DNA of 64,000 bases. It comes from Metellina segmentata. Taxonomy: Eukaryota; Arthropoda; Arachnida; Araneae; Tetragnathidae. Both the position numbers and the translations under genes were made by a program. Shown here piece by piece: positions 1 to 9,611 of the stretch; position 1 is the stretch's first letter, and the number at the start of each line of letters is the position of its first letter. The notes under the pieces were generated by a model. It made no database searches. It had not been told where the DNA came from and saw only the letters and a list, made by a program, of their open reading frames with translations. The stretch lies in NCBI GenBank assembly GCA_947359465.1, contig OX375883.1, positions 87,910,911-87,974,910 of the forward strand, given 5' to 3'.

Positions 1-177
1 ATTTTTGGTCTCTCCAACCATTCCCAGTATCGTTTTATGGAGTAAGATTGCTGATATGTTCTTAAGGTTACCCTCATTACTTTTCATTACAAAAAATGTT
101 TGTTCTGGTAAATTACTTTCATTTTTTTTATTAATTTGGTGCTCCACTGAAGGAGAAGTTGAGTTTGGGTTTTCCAT
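1..177 (-). CDS. LINE ORF1 N-terminus (partial)
   Basis: An open frame of 59 codons starts at the ATG at 177-175 and runs off the window. The protein begins MENPNSTSPSVEHQINKK and later has a stretch (MKSNEGNLKN...ILLHKTI) that resembles the start of the RNA-binding region of Jockey-type ORF1 proteins. ORF1 proteins of this group are nucleic-acid chaperones that coat the LINE RNA. The start is chosen because it is the first ATG after the 5' leader and the frame stays open to the edge. The zinc knuckles expected downstream lie outside the window. Confidence 0.65.
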   Translation of the reverse strand, partial: MENPNSTSPSVEHQINKKNESNLPEQTFFVMKSNEGNLKNISAILLHKTILGMVGETKN

Positions 178-717
178 GTTTGAAAAAAAAAAGGTTTTCA
201 GTCCCTGGCGGCACCACCCACCATGGAGTCCAACGAGGGGATACAGGTTAATGTACCGCTGCTAACCAGGGACTATACGAACCCAACTCACCTCTATGAC
301 TGCCCTAAGGAGCTAGTTGGTGAGCGGGTCCTTAGCCCAAGCAGGTTATTCCCACCAGCCGATTAATGTACTGGGACCATAGTACACCTCCTGTTTGTCC
401 GAAGCAGGAGCCGAAGCAATGTATTGGGGCGTTATGTTGTCCCTCAATCACAAGGATCTCCCTTTCCGAAGACACAGGTCTCCACGCACGGCAAACACGT
501 GGGTGATATAATCCCCAAGAGGAGCTAAAGGCACAGACTGGCGAAAAGCTTCTCAAGGGGAGTCCTCACCTCCGAAAAGGCAATCACAACGAGGGAGGAA
601 GAAAAAGCAAAAAGCTAAGGGTAGAGGAGAAGCAGAACAAAAGGGAGGGAAGATCACTCAGGTACCCCGGGGTCGTGAAGCCCGTACAAACCTAAAGAAG
701 GAATGCCCCTGGGGGCA
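1..717 (-). mobile_element. LINE (Jockey-like), 5' end, runs off the window
   Basis: This is the 5' untranslated region and first ORF start of a non-LTR retrotransposon read on the minus strand. Its first bases (GCCCCCAGGGGCATTCC, minus strand) recur at the 5' ends of three other LINE copies at about 42596, 54018 and 62846, so this looks like a real element start rather than a truncation. A second shared module (GTTTGCCGTGCGTGG, minus strand) lies near 500. The element interrupts a BEL/Pao integrase remnant at about 717. The body continues beyond base 1. Jockey-like placement rests on the ORF1 resemblance. Confidence 0.75.
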
Positions 718-1238
718 AAGTAAAGTCGCAACAGCATGTGAGTAATATGATATTGGTGGATTAGTAAGTGACTGATTTCATGTTCAGCCGGAAGAATTAT
801 TGGGTGTTTGGACGGTATTGATGTCTGAGTATTTCGTAGACGGCCTCCCACCCGTAACACCATCTTTGTTTATAAAAGGATTTAATGATAGCAGAACACT
901 TCTTGATTTTAAAGATTGCTTTTGCCTAATGGATTTTAATTCTTCTGTATCGTGACATTTTTGAACACAAAGTATTATTTTCTTCAAAAATTCATTAATT
1001 TCATGTAATTTCAAAGGCGTATTGATATGACTTCAGAATGAAATTTATCATTTTTGCATTTTGAAATGAATTTTTGCACTTATGCCAATATGCGCAAAAT
1101 ATTGGATAAAGATGAATAATGTTCAAAGAGTTTATTAAAAGTAACGTTGGTCAACACTGATAAAGTGAAATTGCTCTTGAAATATAATCCATTCTTTTAT
1201 TAAATCTTTTGGAGGAGTGTCCCAATTAGAGTTTATTA

Positions 1239-1279
<41 letters not shown>

Positions 1280-1776
1280 TGATAAAATATTTTTATAAAA
1301 ACCGTGCAAATCGATAAACTGCCTAAGGGATCAGATACACGAGCTGATCGAGATGGTATTTTTCGTTTAGTCAATGTGTGTTCGAGCTGCGAGACTGCTT
1401 TGAAGAAAAAGTTATCAGCTCTAGTATCCCAATGTAAACCCATTACCTCTGAGCATTCAGAGGGTTGAATCTCAATAGTTGACTTGTTAACTTCGGATTT
1501 GAAAGTTATTAAGAATTGGATGACCACTTAAGTTGAAATCATGTTCATTTAATAGAGAAGAAAGTAACTTACAGTTTGAAATGGCTTCGTCTAGGCTATC
1601 ACTACCAGTTAACAAATCATCCATGTAAAAAAATGTTCTTGAATTATACGAGATATATCAGGATATTTTACTGCAGTTTTTGGATATCTGTTGTAGACAT
1701 CTAGTTGCTATAAACGAAGACGAGGAAAGGCCATAAGTTACTGTGTTCAACTTATATTCGTCAATTGGCTCGATTT
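718..1776 (-). pseudogene. BEL/Pao pol remnant (RT end, integrase start)
   Basis: Read on the minus strand, 1775-1530 gives RT-like sequence (EYKLNTVTYGLSSSFIATRC, then a DDLL-type stretch). 1527-1135 gives the segment after the RT active site (VMGLHWDTRADNFFFK...SDPLGSL), and 1020-730 gives the start of the integrase zinc-binding region (RVGGRL, KHPIILPAEHEISHLL). Frameshifts separate the pieces (for example at about 850), and much of RNase H is gone. Order and motifs are those of BEL/Pao polyproteins. The 5' side joins piggyBac sequence at about 1776. The 3' side is cut by the LINE at about 717. Confidence 0.8.
1242..1275. repeat. (AG)17 microsatellite
   Basis: A run of 17 AG dinucleotides within the BEL remnant. 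On the minus strand it translates as a Leu-Ser run in an otherwise BEL-like frame, so it expanded inside dead coding sequence. Confidence 0.95.
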
Positions 1777-2286
1777 CATTAAATTATATATTGAGTGAAC
1801 CTGTATCTGGCCTTCGTTGGAAAGAGTTGCTCATCTACCGTTATATATGCACTTGGTTTGAAGCAATTTTGGCTGTTTTCAATAAATTTATTCCAAACTG
1901 TTGAAACTAAAGCAAATTTGCCTCCTTGTAAACGTTGACTCCTCTCTCTTTTTTTTTTGTCAAAACGAATGTACATAGAATCTGTGTAAAATCATTTCTA
2001 CTCATAGTTTTGGAAAAAAAAGTTTGGTCCCTACTTCTTATTCTCCATAAATACTCAAGTCTCAAAGTTTTTGCTTCGTAAGCCCCACGTGTATACAATA
2101 TCGCAATGATCGTCTTCAATTTTGCTTGCGTAAGTGTCCATTTTTGTTCAAAATTCGAGAAGCTTCCAACTCTATTCAAGTTTTTACATGTTCTAAAATA
2201 TACTGGTCAATTACTATTAAAAATGCGCTACTTATTTCCTCCTTCATAATATTTCTTTTTGCAAATGCTGTAGGCCCAGGAGCATC
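1777..2286 (-). pseudogene. piggyBac transposase, N-terminal domain end to core start
   Basis: Minus-strand frames give NFEQKWTLTQAKLKTIIAIL, TFFSKTMSRNDFTQIL and, after a frameshift at about 1970, GGKFALVSTVWNKFIEN and ITVDEQLFPTKARYRFTQYI. These match the DDE_Tnp_1_7 (piggyBac) family, whose proteins cut and paste at TTAA sites. The VDEQL aspartate is the first catalytic residue of the family. The protein ends abruptly after FTQYI, so the later catalytic aspartates are missing and the copy cannot be active. Confidence 0.8.
2017..2286. repeat. 270-bp direct repeat, copy 1 (piggyBac sequence)
   Basis: Bases 2017-2286 match 4476-4745 with a single mismatch that I could find (A at 2200, G at 4659). 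Both are piggyBac transposase sequence. Copy 1 ends exactly where the BEL LTR begins (TGCTAGAA at 2287). Confidence 0.9.
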
Positions 2287-2541
2287 TGCTAGAACTCTAA
2301 TCTAGCGTACAGGTGCAGTAAAAACAAACAAGTATTTGAACCCGACTTTATTTCCACAAGCCAGAACGAAAGCAGAAAGAACAGCACGAAGGTATCACAT
2401 ATACATCCACTGAATCCAATGTGCCAAAGCAGTCGCCAAGGTACCATCTATTGGCTTTACCTTATAGGCGTTTTGTAAACGTTTCAGTTCTATGACATAA
2501 TCACTTATACAAAATTTGCATGGCCAAATGACGTCGCAACA
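2287..2541 (-). repeat. BEL-2 3' LTR
   Basis: On the minus strand this 255-bp stretch begins TGTTGCGACG and ends TTCTAGCA, giving the TG...CA ends of an LTR. It follows a polypurine tract and precedes piggyBac sequence at a sharp junction. An AATAAA-like signal lies inside at about 2348-2353 (minus strand). No second LTR is present, so the boundaries rest on the termini and the target duplication. Confidence 0.75.
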
Positions 2542-2557
2542 TACTCCCACCTTTTTG
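2542..2557 (-). other. polypurine tract of BEL-2
   Basis: Minus-strand AAAAAGGTGGGAGTA directly precedes the LTR TGTTGC start. This is the expected primer site for plus-strand DNA synthesis in an LTR retrotransposon. Confidence 0.7.
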
Positions 2558-2559
2558 AG

Positions 2560-4475
2560 TGGATTGCCATCACTCAAAAACATTTACTACCTCATTAAAC
2601 AGGCCAAGTCTTTCAGGTATTTTAACTAACCTGCCTGATCTAGTGAATTTACCTTTTAGGACTTCATCACCAGTTAACGTTTCATTATCTTTATTGGAAC
2701 TAAATGTTGCAACGCCATCTAGCTTTACATGATCAATTTCATTATTTTCAAATTGTACTTCAAGAGGATAAATTCGTTGCACTGGTCGAATCAGTTCAGA
2801 GTTCTTGTACTTCAGCTTCAAGGTTCGAATTTTACCGTCTCTACCCGGAAGTAAACCAATAACTTTTCCTAAAGGCCAAAACATACGTTTTTTGAACGGC
2901 TCCTCAATAATCACAATTTCTCCGATTGTGAAATTATAAGTAGTATTACCGGGTCGGCTTTGTCGTAGTTGGCCAAGATATTCTTTTCTGGAACCTAGCA
3001 AATTTACTTATATCTAAATCTAACGTCTCATATGAGGACCTACCATTTAAAAATAAACTAGGTGTTAACGGTATCAAATCACTCGAATCTTCCGAGATAT
3101 AAGTTAATGGACGAGAATTTATTATGGCCTCACAATCGCAGAGAATAGTCAAAAGTTCTTCATATGTTAAAACCGAATTCCCTAAAGTACGTCTTAGTAG
3201 TTCTTTAATGACACGTACTAATCTCTCCCACCAACCTCCCCACCTTAAAGGGGCTACTCTAGACTTCGATCGTACGAGTGTAACTTTAACCTTTTTTTCC
3301 ACTATTAATCGGACAAAAACACATGCAGCATAGGATCCTTTACAAGCATCTACAAAAACATGCAATTCAGAAGTTTCATTTATCACCATATAACGTGGTT
3401 AAGTTACCACTCTCAACAAATGTATTTCCTTTACCCACTTAATAAATTTACGTTCAATATTTTTAGGCAATTCAGAATCCCAGGGCAGTTTCAACTTCCA
3501 AGTGTCTTGAAACAACACTTTGGGAGTCAAAGTAGCTGGAGATAACATGCCATTTACGTCAAAGATTTTTTGCACTGTTGACAAAATTAATCTCTTAGTA
3601 ATTTTTGTTTCGCATGTTAAGGCTTCAATATTAATGTTACATCTCAACGTATCATCGTCTAAATTCCCTAACATTCCCAAAACAGACGCATCTCCAGTAT
3701 GTTGAGATACATATTTACAAGCTACATTACTTTGCCATCCTCGTAAGTTAAAACAACCCCTTGACAATATCTTTTTTGCCTTTTCAATAAAACACTTTTC
3801 TTCATTTACATTATATACACCAGATAAACAATTGTCAACATAAAATGAACATTTTAACTTTTGCACTACATCACTAAATTCAGTTGGTGCGTTGTCTAAG
3901 AGATGTATTAAAGAAGCATTCAATAGAAAAGGAGAAGAGTTTAACCCAAACACATTTCTACAATGTCTATAAATCAACTCTCCTTCCTCTATAGGATAAA
4001 AAAAATCGAAGATAGTCTCTATCTTTTGGTGCTACCGACAACATCAAAAAAGCTTTCTCTATATCTGCACTCAGTCCTATAGGATACATTCTAAATCTAT
4101 CTAATATATCCGGTATATGTTCTAGAAGATTAACACCTTTAAATAGACAGTGGTTCAACGAAGGCTTGCCTTTCTCACAAGCAGACCCGTCAAAACAAGG
4201 ATGGTATTTGGTGGTCTGGCTCTGCATTTTTATTACTAGCCTGTGCGCTAAATAATGACATTTCTCGAGTTTTAATTCCTCTTCGGGCACTCTTTCAATA
4301 ATATTCAAATTTTCCCAATCTTGAAAAACCCTCTGATAATCACCAAGAAAATCATTGCGTTTAGCCCGTCTAACCATTTTCTCGTGTCTAACCCACGTTA
4401 ATACTTTATTATCGGGCAAGTCTGCCGAATCATTCTTCCAGGGGAGTTCCAACTCATACCGCCCAACTCATACCG
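2560..4475 (-). pseudogene. BEL-2 pol: RT, RNase H, integrase end, DUF5641-like tail
   Basis: Minus-strand frames in order: RT N-part (4452-3967, with LSADIEKAFLMLSVAPKDRD), RT palm and connection (3977-3399, with SFYVDNCLSGVYN), an RNase H start (ELHVFVDACKGSYAACVF), then directly the integrase C-terminal part (WGGWWERLVRVIKELLRR, INSRPLTYI) and a DUF5641-like C-terminal domain (GEIVIIEEP, WPLGKVIGLLPGRDG). In full BEL polyproteins several hundred residues, including the integrase catalytic D,D, lie between RNase H and the WGGWWERLV motif. Here they are missing, so this is an internal deletion. Frameshifts at about 3975 and 3000 also break the frame. Confidence 0.85.
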
Positions 4476-4745
4476 AAAAAGTTTGGTCCCTACTTCTTAT
4501 TCTCCATAAATACTCAAGTCTCAAAGTTTTTGCTTCGTAAGCCCCACGTGTATACAATATCGCAATGATCGTCTTCAATTTTGCTTGCGTAAGTGTCCAT
4601 TTTTGTTCAAAATTCGAGAAGCTTCCAACTCTATTCAAGTTTTTACATGTTCTAAAATGTACTGGTCAATTACTATTAAAAATGCGCTACTTATTTCCTC
4701 CTTCATAATATTTCTTTTTGCAAATGCTGTAGGCCCAGGAGCATC
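4476..4745. repeat. 270-bp direct repeat, copy 2 (piggyBac sequence)
   Basis: Partner of 2017-2286. This copy is continuous with the piggyBac N-terminus on its high side (CCTTGAAAAT follows GCATC). On its low side it is joined to BEL RT sequence. It therefore has the layout of the unfilled insertion site. Confidence 0.9.
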
Positions 4746-5094
4746 CTTGAAAATACTGTGAACTGATAATCTTCCAGTAACACCCCCTTTTATTTTTTTA
4801 CAAATAGTTCCGTCTAGAAATTTTAGTATCACTTTCATTTTCATCACTCGAACTGGACGGCAATGGTTAACATCTTCTTTTACGTATATTAGAATTGTTT
4901 TCGTATTCACCGTCGCTTGTCTCATCTTCATTGCTCTTATCAGAAATATCGCTATCACTACTCTCGTTATCAACACGTTTATTTTTTCTGTCATGTGGAT
5001 CACTTTGTTTATCTAATAATTCCCCTTCGCTATCATAAAGCTCATCATTTTCATCATCCGAACATTCCATAGAGATTTCGGTGATATTTTCCAA
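4476..5094 (-). pseudogene. piggyBac transposase N-terminus
   Basis: The frame opens at 5094 (MENITEISMECSDDENDELY), giving the acidic, Ser/Asp-rich N-terminal region usual in piggyBac proteins (DNESSDSDISDKSNEDE). A frameshift near 4900 moves to a second frame with KDAPGPTAFAKRNIMKEEIS, a conserved piggyBac block, then VIDQYILEHVKT. The next residues continue into the duplicated segment. Similar to DDE_Tnp_1_7 proteins; inactive because of the frameshift and BEL insertion. Confidence 0.8.
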
Positions 5095-5639
5095 AAATAC
5101 AAAAGATATCTTTCGGTTTTTGGGGCCTGACGATAATTATAAAAATAAATTGAAACTAATAATAGAATAATATTTATCTTTGTATTTCGTTTTCTTACCA
5201 AAGAATATAGTTTTGAATATTTCAGTATCCACAGAAATGTTTCTTTTCAGTATTCTCGCAAAAATTTCACAACAATCACCCATCAAAATTCAATGAACGA
5301 CTGAAAGTTTATAACGTATTGTCCCATAATCGTGAGTTTGGCGTTATCATGAATTCTATTATTATCACGCATGCGCATGACATTTTTTTTATCGTTCTAC
5401 AATTACGCAGTATTTACACTTTATTATAATATTGTAAAACTCATTCCATCCCATAGAAAAGGCACCAGTTATTTTGACTGGTTTGGTATAAGAGAGTATA
5501 TAACGATGATAATCAAAAACTTTTTGATTGTGAATAAAAAAATAAAAATCCGCCTAATATTATTCATGTAATATTATCGCTACAAATGTCATGATATCTT
5601 TTCAAAAAAAAATGAAGGTGAAGTAGGAATTTGAAAATA
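5095..5639 (-). other. piggyBac 5' leader with subterminal repeat
   Basis: No coding sequence is recognised. A near-palindrome around 5465-5482 (ACCAGTTATTTTGACTGGT) repeats the core of the terminal repeat at 5651-5670 (ATCAGTCAAAATGACTGGT), as subterminal transposase-binding repeats do in piggyBac elements. The rest is AT-rich leader. Confidence 0.55.
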
Positions 5640-5687
5640 CTATTGTAAAATCAGTCAAAATGACTGGTGTGGTAAATCTAGTGTTAA
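5640..5687 (-). repeat. piggyBac left terminal repeat and TTAA site
   Basis: Minus-strand sequence starts TTAA, then CACTAGATTTACCACACC. The motif CACTAGA/CCCTAGA at the terminus next to TTAA is typical of piggyBac-like elements. The TTAA is at 5684-5687. The matching right terminus is not in the window next to this copy. Confidence 0.7.
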
Positions 5688-6065
5688 TTGCGCAAATAAT
5701 TTCATTTTTGTTCTTGAATGAATCAAATAATGAATCGTTGGCTTCCAGAAACGCTTTTATTTTTATCATTTCTCCATCTGCTATAGTTTTCTTATGTTTT
5801 GCTAACACATGACTCACACGAAAAGATGCAACTGTTGCAGCCTTAGATATAGTATTGGGTTTAATAAAATATTATTGTTGTCGGATTAATTGCGATTTAA
5901 ATTCTTTTAACTTTGTTTACGCAATTCGCTTTTCAACGGAAAATCAGTATCAAAACTTCCATGCATGCTTTTAAAATGCCTTTCAGCGTTTCCTTTTTTT
6001 TTTTTTTTTTTTTGGAGTGCCACACCTGCATGACATATATAGCACACACATTTTGCATTCACCAT
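5684..6065 (-). pseudogene. hAT-type transposase N-terminus with BED finger, cut by piggyBac
   Basis: From the ATG at 6065 the minus strand reads MVNAKCVCYICHAGVAL, a Lys run from a long poly-A (minus), then GNAERHFKSMHGSFDTDFPL and, after frameshifts, RVSHVLAKHKKTIADGEMIK and FKNKNEIICAIN. Cys-x2-Cys followed by His-x-x-x-His spacing is a BED-type zinc finger, and the LAKHKK-DGEMIK block is shared with ZBED/GTF2IRD2-like hAT transposases. The frame stops exactly at the TTAA where the piggyBac terminus begins. The C-terminal half and catalytic domain are not found. Confidence 0.7.
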
Positions 6066-6106
6066 TGTAAAGAATAACTGTTCTTCCCATTCTTTATTTT
6101 TTTATT

Positions 6107-6700
6107 TTATTTCCAATGGCAAGGCTGGGTACAGATTGCAAAGACAAATACAATACATAATATAATACAGAAATACAATACACTAACTCTTTCGGATCCG
6201 AGTGGTTTGATTCGTCGTAATGGATAATTTCGCTTGGCAATTTTCCTGCCGTTGCACGAGTAGGTGTCGAAGAAAGGTTTCCTTGGATTGATTCGCATAG
6301 CAGAGAGTGGTGTTTGTTTGCACCGGATACACGCATGGATAGATGGACAGTCTCGCGATACGTGTTGGTCAGATGACAATTGTAACACAAATAACGCTTC
6401 TGGTCAAAATTCTTTCGTGCGGTTACATCAAGTTCTTTGAATTTACAACATTTGAAAAGAATGATTTTTCATACATTTAGAACATTTGATAGCTTTAAAG
6501 TTAGTTTGTTTTGATGTGACCATCGTGGTCAATCTAAATATCTTTTCTTTTGGTGCACTTAAATTAAAGCTTTCTGAAGCATAGCAGCTTTAATTAAGAA
6601 AGTCATTAAATTGATCAAAAGTTGGAAATAGGTCATTGCTTTTAGTTTGAGCCAAATCTGTTTTGTTTCTATTGGGAACGATATAGTGGATCGTAACCCC
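6107..6700 (-). pseudogene. BEL/Pao gag remnant with CCHC knuckle
   Basis: Minus-strand sequence 6660-6550 gives SNDLFPTFDQFNDFL, and 6500-6300 gives KCSKCMKNHSFQ, YLCYNCHLT and (other frame) SDQHVSRDCPSIHACIRCKQT. These are the gag end and CCHC knuckles found before the protease in BEL/Pao polyproteins. Several frameshifts are present. The low side fades into an AT-rich tract at about 6110-6185, and the high side is cut by the copia LTR at about 6700. Confidence 0.7.
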
Positions 6701-6704
6701 AACA

Positions 6705-7181
6705 AGCAGTATGTGGAGCAGTAGTGGGTCCGAGCACGTAACCAGTTAGTTTTATAGACTAACTAAAAGAAAGTTGACCAAACAAACTTGAATAAAATAA
6801 AGTTTTTATTAAACACACACTTTAAACTAAAAACATATTAAAATAAAATAAAGAACGTTATCCGCCTAACAGACTGGGATAACGTGCAAGCAGAATCAAC
6901 AAGATCGAATAGATCTGTCTCTCACAATCCATACAGCATGCAGCAGATCCACTTGTCTGCGTATATATAGGTTAAGTAATTTACATAACCATACATCTTC
7001 AACCAGCCAATCACAAAAATATATCTTGAATTAGAATAAATGTGAATGAGTGAAAGTTGAAGTGTAGGTTTGATCGTATAAATAAATGCTTAAAAATGTA
7101 TACAGTTGCCGAGATATAAAAAAGTTAAGAAAGGTGGCGAGAAATTAGCACTTTGCCATAATATGGCGCCAACTTGTAACA
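6705..7181 (-). repeat. Ty1/copia 3' LTR
   Basis: On the minus strand the LTR starts TGTTACAAGTTGGCGCC at 7181, directly after a polypurine tract. AATAAA-like signals lie inside (around 6790-6800, minus). The low-coordinate end could not be fixed; it lies between about 6690 and 6735, where BEL gag sequence begins. No 5' LTR is present in the window. Confidence 0.6.
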
Positions 7182-7192
7182 ATGTCCCCCTA
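7182..7192 (-). other. copia polypurine tract
   Basis: Minus-strand TAGGGGGACAT immediately before the LTR start TGTTAC. Position and composition fit the second-strand primer site. Confidence 0.65.
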
Positions 7193-7499
7193 TCACGGCA
7201 ACTCTATGCAATGAGCATTTAAAAATTTTGAACAAATATAGCAATAATGATGCTCAAAATTAACTTGGGAAATTCGGACACAAGCCGTTTCGCATAATTG
7301 TCACGATATTTTACATACCTACTACACACATAATGCATACATAGTAAATTATATAATACATTACAATATTTTTTCTTTTTTACAAACAGTCAAAAGAAAA
7401 GCATTTTTCACAACATTAAAAATATATATAACAATCTAATTGACAAAAGTACAGTATGTGAAGATATAATCGAAATATTTGAACTTTACAATGTTCATT

Positions 7500-9250
7500 T
7501 CCCAAAACAACTTGAAGTGAAAAAATTAAAGTTCTTTTACATTTTAAACGATACAAAACTTAATTTGTTATCGAGTAAAACAAAACTTCATTTTTACGTG
7601 GTCATTATATTTTTTCAAGTCATGTTTAGTTTGAGGTTTTGTGAATACATTTGCAAGGTTTTGTTTGGAAGGAACCCCCCCATACTGAACTTTAAAAAAC
7701 TTCTTATACACGAAATCTCTTACGAAAAATAATTTCACATCTACGTGTTTAGTACGATGGTTTTCAATGGGATTTTTCAGAAAATCTGCTTGCTTGATTA
7801 TCTGCTAACAAAAGTGGATTGGTTTCGCTGTTTTTGAAAATTCGTAAATTTTGACATTCTAAAATTATTTTTTGGAACCAAATTAGTTCCTTTGATGCTT
7901 CGGTTAAAGCAAAAAATTCGCTTTCCATATTGCTTAAACAAATAGATTTCTGTTTAAAGCTACGCGCGCGCGCGCCATATTATTGGCGATTTATCAGCAA
8001 AAACAATCAATCCTCCCATTGACACTGTCATCACGATTGTTGGCGAAATCGGCATCGGAATATGCATTTAGATTTAAGTTATTTACACACGACAAGTTTA
8101 ATTTAAAGTTAATTGTATATTGTAGGTAACCTAAAACTCTTAATAAACCTTCAAAATTAGCCATACTGAGGTTTTCTTGAAACTGAGAAAATATATTTAG
8201 AACGTAGCAAATGTCAGGTCGGGTTCAATTGGCTACAAAGGCTAAACTTCCGATTAGGTTCCTGTAAGGAATTTTGTACATTTCTTCAATTTCCCTTTCT
8301 TGCTTAGGGCATTGCTCTTTTGAATATATTTTTCCTACAGGTATTGGTAGTGATGAAATCTGATAATTAAATTCCTTGTACTCACTACAAACTTTATTAA
8401 TATAATCTTTTTGGTGAATAAAAAAGTTCCCATTTTCTTCCTCAAAATTAACACCTAACAATTTAGTTGTCTTTCCTAAAACTTTATTTTCGAACTTTTG
8501 GTTAATTAACTTTACGGCTTTTTGAGCATGTTTTGGGGTTTCTTTCCAAATATTACTATATCATCTACGTAAAGTAATAAAATAATTTTTCTGCCATATG
8601 TATAGCAACAATTACCCTATTCAAGCTTAACGAAACCTATTTCGGAAAGAGTATCGTGCATTTCATAAAACCATTCACGCCCGCTTTGATGAAGACCATA
8701 AATTGCTTTCTTAAGTAAACACACTATCTGTATTTTGAAAACCGGGCGGTTGTTTCATGTATATAGTTTCTTCTAGTGGTGCGTACAGGTAAGCACTTGT
8801 TATGTCCAACTGGGTATGGGTCCATTTGTAAAAACTGACCAGAATTGCAAAGAAAAACCATATTAAAGCAAAGTTGACTACCGGTGTAAAGGTTTCATCA
8901 TAGGAAATACCTTTCGTTTGTAAGTGTCCTTGGGCTATTAGTCTTGCTTTATATTGGGAGATTACTCCGTTTTCGCTACTTTTTAAGGTATAGACCCAGC
9001 GACAGCTTAGTTGATTTACCAGAAAATGCTAAAGCATTAACTTCCATACCTTGCGTTTTCTATTATTTGCAATTCTTTTTCCATAGCTTTTTCCCAGTTT
9101 TTAGAATTTAAACAAATACGTGCTTGATTTAAACTGCTTGGGATGAAAAGGGGGGGGGGGGAGTCTAGTCATTCAGTATGCAAGCTACTACCAGCGGTTT
9201 GATTAGCGGAAACTATTCCTTCAAACTGATTTTTAGATTACAAATCAAGA
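7500..9250 (-). pseudogene. Ty1/copia RT (RVT_2) and RNase H, broken
   Basis: Read on the minus strand: 9050-8930 gives ALSSRWVYTLK and ISQYKARLIAQG; 8890-8780 gives FTPVV and TQLDITSAYLYAPLEE; 8760-8680 gives KQPPGFQ and LKKAIYGLHQSGREWF. The active-site motif LLLYVDDIVIF is at about 8580-8548. The thumb follows at 8461-8225 (LLGVNFEEENGNFFIH, YRNLIGSLAFVAN), then RNase H motifs (NAYSDADFANNRDD at about 8070-8030, TKHVDVKLFFVRD at about 7760-7725, NVFTKPQTKH). Order and motifs are those of Ty1/copia pol. Stops and frameshifts are frequent, so it is dead. A GC run at about 7962-7977 interrupts RNase H. Confidence 0.85.
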
Positions 9251-9256
9251 CTTGGT

Positions 9257-9580
9257 TCAAATACCAGGTTTTTGAGAAGACAAAAAATATTCCTCAAATT
9301 CCTTAAAAGTTCTTAACCTTTTAGTTTTGCCCTTGGGATAGTAATAGATGTCTATTCTCGATCCATCAGAACGGCGTGAACATTTCCGTTTCCAGTTTAT
9401 GTTGGAAGGAGATTGGGCTTCTGAGGTGTTTTCATTATCAGTTTTAGTTTCACTGGTGTTGGCTAAACTGGGGATTTCGCTTTCCCAAATTGTTTCTTTT
9501 TGTTGAGGAATAATATTTCGGTTTGAATAGATTTGTCTTCCTCGGGAGTAGTAAGTGTTATCACAGATAAATCTTATCAT
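9257..9580 (-). pseudogene. copia polyprotein linker with MBD-like segment
   Basis: A 107-codon minus-strand frame lies just upstream of the copia RT, where integrase normally passes into RT. It has a Ser/Glu-rich linker (PSLANTSETKTDNENTSEAQ), then WKRKCSRRSDGSRIDIYYYP and GKTKRLRTFKEFEEYF. The pattern W-x-R-K, D-x-Y-Y-x-P-x-GK-x-x-R-(S/T) and a following E-x-x-x-YF resembles a methyl-CpG-binding domain. That similarity is my reading of the motif, not a search result. The 5' side is cut at about 9578 by a Helitron-linked repeat, so the integrase is missing. Confidence 0.55.
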
Positions 9581-9593
9581 ATTTCCAAGTTCA

Positions 9594-9611
9594 CTGATGT
9601 CGATACATCAG
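9594..9611. other. short hairpin in the head repeat
   Basis: CTGATGT-CGAT-ACATCAG forms a 7-bp stem with a 4-base loop. The same hairpin recurs in each head repeat copy (about 16355, 17646, 34544; one stem base is changed near 33255). Confidence 0.7.

Larger units (their letters stand above)
2287..4475 (-). mobile_element. BEL/Pao element BEL-2 (3' part), inserted in piggyBac
   Basis: The element runs on the minus strand from a truncated RT (4475) through RNase H, integrase C-terminus and a polypurine tract to a 3' LTR ending at 2287. The 5' LTR, gag and protease are absent. The LTR meets piggyBac sequence cleanly, with candidate 5-bp target duplication GCATC at 2282-2286 and 4741-4745. The high-coordinate junction at 4475/4476 is not an LTR end but RT sequence joined to duplicated piggyBac sequence. 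Confidence 0.8.
1777..5683 (-). mobile_element. piggyBac-like transposon, split by BEL-2
   Basis: The 5' terminus lies at 5683 next to a TTAA (5684-5687). The transposase starts at 5094 and its reading resumes beyond the BEL insertion at 2286. The 3' half, including the catalytic core after the first conserved block and the right terminus, is absent because the element joins a BEL RT remnant at about 1776. The 5' half lies in the N-terminus of a hAT gene. Assignment rests on the transposase motifs, the TTAA and the terminal repeat. Confidence 0.8.

Noticed and set aside
1135..1300. Leu-Ser run that could look like a membrane segment
   Set aside because: It is the translation of the (AG)17 microsatellite within a BEL remnant.
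3124..3545. Plus-strand frames of 60-70 codons over BEL-2
   Set aside because: They are antisense shadows of the BEL pol frame.
7962..7977. GC-rich run as a CpG island or Z-DNA promoter
   Set aside because: It is 16 bases within decayed RNase H; no promoter context.
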